DNA from: Ascidia mentula
Taxonomy: Eukaryota > Chordata > Ascidiacea > Phlebobranchia > Ascidiidae
DNA: 64,000 bases
Assembly (NCBI GenBank): GCA_947561715.1
Contig: OX387199.1
Span: 12,343,001-12,407,000, forward strand
Direction: 5' to 3'
Positions within the stretch are counted from its first letter, which is position 1; each line of letters starts with the position of its first letter. The notes beneath the pieces were generated by a model, which ran no database searches, had not been told where the DNA came from, and saw only the letters and a program-made list of their open reading frames with translations. Below are positions 28,080-36,391 of this stretch, piece after piece. Position numbers and translations under genes: made by a program.

Positions 28080-28545
28080 TTTTATTAAAATTGAAGTTGA
28101 AACAAGCAAATAAACGGCTTGACGCGATTCAAAAAAGTTTGACCCATATTACATTTTAAAGTACGGAAGTTATAATAGTGATTTTTAAACTACACATGCA
28201 AGATACCAATAGCAAACAGCCCTGTGATTCTCAGCCTCATAAACAAAATAGTTTGTGAGTTATTGAATGATTTGCTCCAAAACGTGCGCCGTTCTAGGCG
28301 AATGACGCGTCTTAAAAAAGGTTGACCCTTATTTAATTTAAAAGTGCAAAAGCTACACTAGTCATTTTTGACCTACAGGTACAAGATACCAATAAGAAAA
28401 AGCCCAGCGATTCTCAGACTCATAAACAAAATAGTTTGTGATTTATTGAATGATTTGCTCCAAAACGTGCGCCGTTCTAGGTGATTGACACGTCTCAAAA
28501 AAGGTTGACCCTTATTCAATTCAAAACAAGTAGCAAGACTTTTCG
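28080..28545 (-). repeat. Diverged inverted copies of the ~180-bp repeat
   Basis: Two ~180-bp units with gttgacccttat, aagcccagcgattctcag and gaatgatttgctccaaaacg. Read on the minus strand these correspond to ataagggtcaag, ctgaaattcgctgggct and aaggcaaatcatc of the 27011-27990 array. The two arrays are therefore inverted relatives, with a diverged spacer near 28,000. Confidence 0.65.
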
Positions 28546-28735
28546 AACCTAAGTATTCTCCATGGCGGTAACCTCGTTGGCCAGTGAACCAATCGGAAAC
28601 GACATAAGTTTGCTGAGCAACACACATCACAACTGTCAAAAATCCCCAAAATTATGTAAATATATCAGAACTATTAAGCGTAAAGACTTTATTTGATGGA
28701 AAGTGAATAAAGAAAATTAATGTACAGCATAACAC
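28546..28735. other. Short unique spacer
   Basis: AT-rich sequence between the inverted repeat units and the 70-bp minisatellite. An 88-codon minus-strand frame at 28373-28639 overlaps the repeat and has no recognisable domain, so I do not call it a gene. Confidence 0.5.
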
Positions 28736-30290
28736 TCAGTACTAGCAAAATTATGAAAGCATTTGAAGGACTTTCTATAAAAGTGAACAAAGTCATTTAC
28801 AGCAAACACTTGGTACCAGCAGAAATATTAAAGCATTTGAAGGCAATTTTTCTATAAGTGAACAAAGTCATTTACAGCGTACACTTGGTACCAGCAGAAA
28901 CATTAAAGCATTTGAAGGCAATTTTAAGTGAACAAAGTCATTTACAGCAAACACTTGGTACCAGCAGAAAGATTAAAGCATTTGAAGGCAATTTTAAGTG
29001 AACAAAGTCATTTACAGCAAACACTTGGTACCAGCAGAAATATTAAAGCATTTGAAGGCAATTTTAAGTGAACAAAGTCATTTACAGCAAACACTTGGTA
29101 TCAGCAGAAATATTAAAGCATTTGAAGGCAATTTTAAGTGAACAAAGTCATTTACAGCAAACACTTGGTACCAGCAGAAATATTAAAGCATTTGAAGGCA
29201 ATTTTAAGTGAACAAAGTCATTTACAGCAAACACTTGGTACCAGCAGAAATATTAAAGCATTTGAAGGCAATTTTAAGTGTACAAAGTCATTTACAGCAA
29301 ACACTTGGTACCAGCAGAAATATTAAAGCATTTGAAGGCAATTTTAAGTAAACTAAGTCATTTACAGCAAACACTTGGTACCAGCAGAAATATTAAAGCA
29401 TTTGAAGGCAATTTTTCTATAAGTGAACAAAGTCATTTACAGCATACACTTGGTACTAGCAGAAACATTAAAGCATTTGAAGGCAATTTTAAGTGTACAA
29501 AGTCATTTACAGCAAACACTTGGTACCAGCAGAAATATTAAAGCATTTGAAGGCAATTTTAAGTGAACAAAGTCATTTACAGCAAACACTTGGTACCAGC
29601 AGAAATATTAAAGCATTTGAAGGCAATTTTAAGTGAACAAAGTCATTTACAGCAAACACTTGGTACCAGCAGAAATATTAAAGCATTTGAAGGCAATTTT
29701 AAGTGAACAAAGTCATTTACAGCAAACACTTGGTACCAGCAGAAATATTAAAGCATTTGAAGGCAATTTTAAGTGAACAAAGTCATTTACAGCAAACACT
29801 TGGTACCAGCAGAAATATTAAAGCATTTGAAGGCAATTTTAAGTGAACAAAGTCATTTACAGCAAACACTTGGTACCAGCAGAAATATTAAAGCATTTGA
29901 AGGCAATTTTAAGTGAACAAAGTCATTTACAGCAAACACTTGGTACCAGCAGAAATATTAAAGCATTTGAAGGCAATTTTAAGTGAACAAAGTCATTTAC
30001 AGCAAACACTTGGTACCAGCAGAAATATTAAAGCATTTGAAGGCAATTTTAAGTAAACTAAGTCATTTACAGCAAACACTTGGTACCAGCAGAAATATTA
30101 AAGTATTTGAAGGCAATTTTAAGTAAACTAAGTCATTTACAGCAAACACTTGGTACCAGTAGAAATATTAAAGCATTTGAAGGCAATTTTTCTATAAGTG
30201 AACAAAGTCATTCACAGCGTACACTTGGTACCAGCAGAAATATTAAAGCATTTGAAGGCAATTTTAAGTAAACTAAGTCATTTACAGCAT
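28736..30290 (+). repeat. 70-bp minisatellite, about 22 copies
   Basis: The unit acacttggtaccagcagaaa ... tttacagcaa repeats every 70 bp, clearly from 29091 to 30050. A 76-bp variant with an inserted tctata occurs near 28845, 29410 and 30188. Central copies are almost identical, edge copies more diverged, as expected for unequal exchange. It ends about 90 bp beyond the stop codon of the minus-strand gene and may lie in or just past its 3' untranslated region. The repeating ORFs are a by-product. Confidence 0.93.
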
Positions 30291-30381
30291 AACACTTGAC
30301 AGAAATAATCAGACCATTCACACTCAAAAACGTTAATGTAAACTAACAACATTAATCAAAGGCTGAAATTGCATTTCATTG

Positions 30382-33300
30382 TTAGCTTTTTGGTTTTGAT
30401 GGGGACATATTTGAGGCCTCTGAATCAGAATGTGTGCAGCTTGACCGACCTGTTCACAGAAAAAAAGCTTAAATTATGTACTGTTTCCCAGCATTCAAAA
30501 ACAACTCATGATTCTATTATGCTTAACAAAATTAGAACTGATAATTCATTTTACCTTCATCTTTGGCAATTCTCCCTGCCTTGTAAAACAGTTTGTTTCC
30601 AGGCCAGCGAGCGAAGCACAAATCTTTCACCTTTATTTCTTCAAAGTGTTTTATTTTCTTTCGGCCTTCTGTTTTCAAATCTGTAATCCGGTAGATGTCA
30701 AGGCATTCACCATCATCCAAGAACACTACTCGAATAAACTTGACCTCTACAAAACAAAAAGCCAGACAAAGATAAACACTTTAACAATATTTTAGTAATT
30801 TGTTCGTATTCATTACCTTGCAAATCATCTTGTTGTTGTGATGGTGCTGGTTGAACATCTGTCAAAAACAATTGAAAGGTTAACCACATTTTATTTTGTC
30901 TTTAAACATTTAACTATACAGAGGCAATCAATAGTGCAAACCTTGCAAATCATCTTGTTGTTGTGATGGTGCTGGTTGAACATCTATCAAAAACAATCAA
31001 AAGGTTAACCACATTTTATTTTGTCTTTAAACATTTAACTATACAGAGGCAATCAATAGTGCAAACCTTGCAAATCATCTTGTTGTTGTGATGGTGCTGG
31101 TTGAACATCTGTCAAAAACAATTGAAAGGTTAACCACATTTTATTTTGTCTTTAAACACTTAACTATGCAGAGGCAATCAATAGTGCAAACCTTGCAAAT
31201 CATCTTGTTGTTGTGATGGTGCTGGTTGAACATCTGTCAAAAACAATTGAAAGGTTAACCACATTTTATTTTGTCTTTAAACACTTAACTATGCAGAGGC
31301 AATCAATAGTGCAAACCTTGCAAATCATCTTGTTGTGATGGTGCTGGTTGAACATCTGTCAAAAACAATTGAAAGGTTAACCATATTTTATTTTGTCTTT
31401 AAACATTTAACTATACAGAGGCAATCAATAGTGCAAACCTTGCAAATCATCTTGTTGTTGTGATGGTGCTGGTTGAACATCTGTCAAAAACAATTGAAAG
31501 GTTAACCATATTTTATTTTGTCTTTAAACATTTAACTATACAAAGGCAATCAATAGTGCAAACCTTGCAAATCATCTTGTTGTTGTGATGGTGCTGGTTG
31601 AACATCTGTCAAAAACAAATAAAAAGTTAACCATTCACTGAAGAAATATATTTAATATAATACAAATCACACACAACACTTACCAGATGTAGAGGCACGA
31701 GCCTCCAACAACAGTCGAGCCTTTTCAACCCTTCTGTGTGGGTGTTGTACATTATATACTTGGTCAGCAACAGCAAGTGAATGACCAGAGGCTTTTGCCA
31801 CAGCAATTTGAACCTCTTTTGGCTCATCTGCCATCCATGTGTGTATGAGTTTTCGTACTTCAGTCGCCGTTAAAGATGTGTTTTCAAACACAAAAGGAAT
31901 AACCTTTTTAAAAATTTTTGAAAATTCTGCATTTGTCATTTTAAATGAACCTGTTGCTGCTAAGTTTCTTGCTGACGTTGTTGGAAAAACTGGTGACTGC
32001 CCTGTAGGTTTTATCTTGTGATACATCCAAGCCAATTTACTGGTGGTTTCAATGTCTTGTAATTCAAGTGCATTTAAAACAATGCACGCCGGTTGCTTGT
32101 CCTTCTGGTCCACCACCAGAATTGAGTAATTGCCCTCGTCAGTTTTTTCATAGTCCTGGAGCTCTCTAATGAGGAGACCAATCATTACAGATGGTCTACA
32201 GCCTAGTCTGCATATCACCCTGCAGAAAATATCCCCATACAATAGTTGCAGGTTTTCGTTTCCAACTTGGGATTCAGACATGGCTCTAATTCTTGCAACT
32301 CTCTTGAATTCTTCGCTTTTTTCGTACTGTAGTATGGCATTATATGCATTTGATTTTATGTTGGACAACTTCTTTCTGGATTTTTCTTTAGTGTAAAATT
32401 CTCTTCTCTTTTTCTCTTTGTTTATGCGTGCATGCAGGTCCATTGTTTCCGAATGCACTAAATTTAAACATTTCTCGGAAATCAAATCAAACTGATTGTT
32501 TTTGTAAAATCTAAGGAAATTCAGTAATGTAGACAAATATGCAACTTTCGATGAAACTTGACCTTCACCTTTCAAATGTTGCTCTAAATTTTCAAAAATC
32601 TTTTGGGGGTTTTTAAATACTTCAATAGTTGGTATTAAAGTTCTTATTTGGTTGGCATTTGAGTGGGCCACTGCCTTGTCAACTCTTTTGCGTTTCCCTA
32701 CTCCAAACTTTGATAAGTGCTCCTCATATTTAGTTATTACAGATTGCAAAGAACCAATCTGGGTCTTTGCAACAAGAGTTTGAAATTGCTTGGATTTGGT
32801 GTCGATTGTTTTATGTAAATTTTCATAATGCTTAGATAAATTCTTTACTGCCCTTCCGCAAATGGGACAGAAGTGTCCCTCAAAATTTTGATACTTTCCA
32901 ATTCTGTTTTTCTTCGCCCTACTGGCATACAGGAATTCTGACTTGTCCATGTCTGGATGGTATGTTTTGTAGTGGTATGTGACATTTTTATACAGCTTAT
33001 CACATGCATGGCATTCCCTCAAACCACTTGATGATTCTACAAAGTATATTAAACGTTACTGAAGGCATATCCAAAAATTTTACACGTATTTTACTTTAGT
33101 TTTTAATTGACTAACCTAGAATAAAATTTATGTAACTTATAAAGCATACTTTTTATGTTGCTTTCTGGGTTGAACATTTTTTTTGAGTGTTTGCGGTCTT
33201 TTCTCCTTTTATGGTGATATCGCTCAATTTTTTTTCTGCAAATTAGTGAAGTGGTAAAATCTTTGTTACATAACACAAGACATTAGCAAATTCTAACCTT

Positions 33301-36014
33301 TGGTCTTTTTTTGCTTTCCTGAAAAAAACAAAAACAACAGTATAAAATCTTGTAAACCTATTGATTCATTCAGACACTAATTATTCGCTGTTTCTCTATA
33401 GGAAGCAGGTTGCCAATTGTCTATTATTTAAAAATTTTAACAAACATTAATAGATAAAATATATTGCAAAACAAAAGTGGCATGGTCGGGTATGTAACAC
33501 AATTTTATCATAAGTCTGCTTAAAGTGTAAAAAAATGAAAGGTCAGGTAAAGTAATTTTGAGGTTTCCTCATGTTTGAAACTAATCAAATGATAAACACT
33601 CTAGCTTTTTTTTTATTTAGGATGTGAAGCTTTTCAACCTATTTAGGAGATTTAAAGACGTGTTAAATAGTTTTTAATGGAAACATGCAAACACAGTTGT
33701 TTGTGCAATTGTCACATAACTGGCATTTTACACCATTGCATAAAGTTAGCAAAAATGTTTTTTCAGTTCTCATAAATGAATGAATGCAACTGTATTTTTT
33801 TGTCTAAATCCTTAAACCAAAACCTCTTTTTAAATGTTGACCTAATCAACCTGACACAAAACAGATCAACTTAATAAAAATTTTTTACTGACGCAACTCT
33901 ATTTTGTTATGTAACAGTAATGTCACAATGACTAGTTTTTGAAAAACGTTGAAGATTTTTTTGGACACTTTTTGAAAATATGACATATTGTGCAGCATAG
34001 GACAATAAATTTACCACAAAAAATGGAAGTTTTGTTATAGAGCTTGTGTCCCCAATTAAAAATGGTTAAGTCCCCCCTCCCCCCGACTGATGTGAACAGC
34101 ATGTAAAAAGTAACAAAACACTTACCATTTCAGAAATTGTTGGTATTGTTTATAGTCACTGCTACTGCTGCTGGAGGAACTACTGCTGCTGCTTTCTTCA
34201 GTAGAGTCATCAGATGACGATGATAAACTTGAATAAAAAGAAAATACATGTTTACATCACCCAACGGTTTTCAGAAGTTAAAAGCACTAGTAATCATATA
34301 TTTACCAATATAAGCTATCCTCATCACTGCTGCTATCAGAAAACTGTAGGGTTCTGTTAAAAAATTAAAATTATAAAGTAAACAACCCAATTTTCTTTTA
34401 TTTCTGCAACACCAAGATTGTTAAAGAAGCCAAAAACCATTCTTAGATGAGGGAGTTAAAAACATTTTTTTTAAAGTTTTACCACTGATCAGAAGCCAAG
34501 ACAACTGATAAGAAGCCAATAAACGTTGTATATACCTTTTATGTTTCTTTGAAGCTTTTTCATCCTTCTTATAGTCTCTAAAAATGATAATAAAATAAAT
34601 TACACCACAAGAGTGAAAAATGCAATAAATTACACAGCAAGTAAAATAAAATAAAATAAATTACACAGCAAGAGTGAAAAATGCTATGAAAAAAAGTGCC
34701 CAAAACATAAAATTTTGTGAAAATATGAATGAAAAGGGCTTTAAACAACTTGTGTAAAATGCACATTAAATTCATTATCTAAACCAGGGGTTCTTAAAGT
34801 GGGGAGGGGGGGTGTAGATGCTTGGCAAGGGGGAGCGCAAACATTTTCAAAAATGACCAATCAGCGTTCCATTTGTATTTAGTATTTCCATGCAAAGAAA
34901 CCTTTGTTTAAATGTTTGAAAGATTATGATGTTTGTCCCTCTTTACATCAGTTTTGTTACAATGGTAACTGTGTACCAAAATTGATCATTATATTGTCGA
35001 AAATAGTTTTGCTACCTTTATCTGCGGCAAATATTTAAAGATATCGAAGTTTAGAAAAAAAGAGCAGTGCAGAGTATTTGCAGATTGTTTCGTTTCAAAA
35101 ATGCAGTCACATCCCTCCCATTGACAAACGTTAAAAAAAGCTTGTTTTTGAATTGCGCATTTTTTAAGTTGTCGGACTAAGAGGGGGGCAAGATTTGACT
35201 AGTAAGGGGGCGCGACCAAAATAGTTTAAGAACCACTAATCTAATTACTACTTATAGTTACAGCCGCGGTTACGCTGTGTGAATCTCAAGATGTGCGTTC
35301 TGCGTTGTTACAGCGAACATTTGGGGCAGTGCATAAAAGTGACAAAATAATAATGTTCCGGGCCAGAGAATTTTTTAAATTGGTGTAGAACAAGCTTACA
35401 ACATATAAATCACGTTATCATTGCATTTTTTTAAACACCTATGAAGTATAATCGCAACGCAATGGGTTTGACCGTGATCAAAATGAATAGTTACATAATG
35501 CGTAGATAGCGAGCATTTGGGCGCTGCATACAAGTGTCAATTTAATGATGTTCCGGGTCATAGAATGTTCAAAAAAATGGTGAAGAATAAGCACAGAACA
35601 TGTACATTACATTATTGTTGAGTTTTTTAAACACCTATAAGTGTATCGCAACGAAATGTGTTTGACCGCGGTCACCAATCAACTGCATCGTAAATGCTAC
35701 GACTTACATAAATAACTCGCATTCGTAATAGCTAATTGTTACGTCATGTGTGAAACACAATTATAGAAAAAAGATTTTTCGCACAAAAGACTGTGATCTT
35801 CATAGTATTAAAAATTTTTCATGCGGTCCACACGCTATTGTTGATAAAATTTTTTAAATAAATTCGGTTAACCGAAGCTTCGATACATCACTACCAAAAC
35901 TTAACATCAACTTAAAACACACAAAAGTTAAAATTAAAGAACAAGCATTTTTTCAAAAAAAAAAGTTAATTAAGCTTACTTTGCAAACAACTTTCTCCTT
36001 CTGAAATTGTCCAT
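30382..36014 (-). CDS. Zinc-finger / tyrosine-recombinase (Crypton-like) / Tudor-like protein, 16 exons, 745 aa
   Basis: Exons by GT-AG sites with matching phase: 36014-35980, 34577-34536, 34353-34306, 34227-34126, 33318-33298, 33235-33150, 33036-31684, seven mini-exons 31605-30817, 30746-30555 and 30449-30382. Their sum is 2,238 nt, exactly 746 codons with a TAA stop. Residues 1-111 are basic and Ser-rich (12 consecutive Ser at 54-65), with a likely nuclear signal KRRKDRKHSKK near 92-102. Two zinc fingers lie at 120-138 and 168-186. A tyrosine-recombinase core spans about 392-539. Mini-exon repeats fill 563-659 and a Tudor-like segment 660-723. In known families such recombinases cut and rejoin DNA through a covalent phosphotyrosine. 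Here this could be the mobility enzyme of the surrounding insert, or a domesticated DNA-binding protein acting in the nucleus. The start is the first Met of the phase-consistent first exon. The exon 1 and exon 16 assignments are the least certain. No disruption is seen in the joined frame. Confidence 0.8.
30555..30746 (-). other. Exon 15: Tudor-like segment
   Basis: This 192-nt exon, phase 1 at both ends, encodes residues 660-723. It begins VKFIRVVFLDDGE and contains VKDLCFARWPGNKLFYKAG. The ARWPG-x-x-x-F/Y pattern in a short, beta-rich, charged segment resembles Tudor-like or chromatin-reader domains, but I cannot confirm the fold without a profile search. The acceptor is ttttgtag and the donor GTAAAA. 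If this donor is not used, the frame reads through MNYQF to a stop ending at 30532, an alternative C-terminus. If it is used, exon 16 at 30449-30382 adds a Ser-rich tail ending SPSKPKS. Confidence 0.6.
30817..31605 (-). repeat. Tandem array of seven duplicated mini-exons
   Basis: Seven copies of a ~125-bp unit, each a mini-exon plus an ~83-bp intron: 31605-31564, 31480-31439, 31355-31317, 31233-31192, 31108-31067, 30983-30942 and 30858-30817. Six exons are 42 nt; the third in transcript order is 39 nt, lacking one CAA. All begin and end in phase 1, so each adds DVQPAPSQQQDDLQ (or one Q fewer) without shifting the frame. Acceptors are gacag (gatag in the 30983 copy). The first six have the donor GTTTGC and the last has GTAATG. 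The coding parts look identical by eye. Any number of copies can be included or skipped in frame, so the linker length may vary by splicing or by copy-number change. Confidence 0.88.
31684..33036 (-). other. Exon 7: paired zinc fingers and tyrosine-recombinase core
   Basis: This 1,353-nt exon encodes residues 112-562. The fingers have ligands C120, C123, H133, H138 and C168, C171, H181, H186, both C-x2-C-x9-H-x4-H. The recombinase signature is R392 in GCRPS (box I), K423 or K425 in VDQKDK (candidate beta-hairpin Lys), R506 in TATEVRKL (box II Arg), H530 in ASGHS and Y539 in QVYNV. The R-to-H distance of 24 and H-to-Y distance of 9 match the usual spacing of tyrosine recombinases such as XerD. 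The first box II histidine of HxxR is Thr503 here. The acceptor is tttgtag at its 5' side and the donor GTAAGTG at its 3' side. Family membership is inferred from motif order, not from a database search. Confidence 0.75.
33319..34125 (-). other. Intron 4 of the recombinase gene
   Basis: An 807-bp AT-rich intron between exons 4 and 5, with donor GTAAGT and acceptor ttttttcag. It has no ORF of note or recognisable repeat, apart from a cccccctcccccc stretch near 34073. Exon 5 beyond it is a 21-nt micro-exon (33318-33298) needed to keep the frame. Confidence 0.6.
34785..35238. mobile_element. Non-autonomous hAT element (454 bp)
   Basis: The left end is caggggttcttaaagtgg and the right end, read inverted, is tagtggttcttaaac, a typical hAT terminal repeat (CAGGGGTTC type). 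Flanking octamers are atctaaac (34777-34784) and atctaatt (35239-35246), 6 of 8 identical, as expected for an aged 8-bp target duplication. There is no transposase frame. It lies in intron 1 of the recombinase gene and so entered after that intron existed. Confidence 0.8.
35313..35690. repeat. Two 196-bp direct repeats
   Basis: gcgaacatttggggc at 35313 and gcgagcatttgggcgc at 35509 start two similar units. Both contain atgttccggg, agaa, tttaaacacctat and gtttgaccg in the same order. The copies are clearly diverged. No coding potential is seen. Confidence 0.75.
35861..35893. mobile_element. Solitary hAT-like terminus
   Basis: cggttaaccgaagcttcg followed by atacatcacta is a nested-palindrome sequence resembling the end of a known hAT-type terminal repeat (inverted: tagtgatgtatcgaagcttc). 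I found no matching partner end nearby, so it is either a fragment or a chance resemblance. Confidence 0.35.
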
Positions 36015-36391
36015 TTCGCCCTCCGCTGAACCACGTAACTTTGACAAAGAAAAACTGTGCCGAACAAAGACTTTGAAATCAATGTAGCCGAAAATAATTT
36101 GACATAAAACCTTCTTTCATTTGAGTGAATAACTATTGGTTACAGAATAAAGCGTCAATTTAAAAAAAAAAAAAAATAAATAAACTGTTAAAAGATTTTT
36201 CATTCAAATATCATCAGGGCTCAATCTACCCAGAAATAATAACAATTGCACTACTGCCGCGGCGCTGAATTATTCTTTTTCTGGTACGGCTTATTTGCTT
36301 GACTAACACTGATCTTTGGTGCGGTTTCGAAATGCGCTTCAGCTTTCGTTCTTATGCGTTTTATACAAAAAATTTTCATTTTTTTTAAACA
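36015..36391 (-). promoter_or_regulatory. Upstream region of the recombinase gene
   Basis: About 380 bp between the inferred start codon and the first ~860-bp unit. It holds a poly-A run at 36160-36176 and no ORF. On the minus strand a TATAAAA lies near 36359-36365, roughly 350 bp upstream of the ATG. It could be a TATA box only if the 5' untranslated region is long. There is no other clear promoter signal. Confidence 0.25.

Larger units (their letters stand above)
34578..35979 (-). other. Intron 1 of the recombinase gene, carrying repeats
   Basis: A 1,402-bp intron with donor GTAAGC and acceptor atttttag. It holds a short tandem patch of aattacacagcaagagtgaaaa (34595-34690), a hAT-type element, a pair of 196-bp direct repeats and a lone hAT-like terminus, listed separately. 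The rest is AT-rich without recognisable function. Confidence 0.6.

Noticed and set aside
29138-30271. Small proteins from the 70-bp minisatellite
   Set aside because: 70 bp is not a multiple of three; the frames are accidental and differ between copies.
26036-30381. tRNA, rRNA or other structural RNA genes
   Set aside because: No A/B boxes with cloverleaf potential or rRNA-like conserved stretches were found by eye.
30369-30795. Plus-strand ORFs of 95-105 codons over the gene's last exons
   Set aside because: They are antisense shadows of the minus-strand exons at 30746-30555 and 30449-30382, without recognisable domains.
31667-33022. A single-exon 451-codon gene
   Set aside because: The frame starts at TTG inside an exon with a good upstream acceptor and runs through a strong GTAAGTG donor; the spliced model gives an exact continuous frame of 745 residues.
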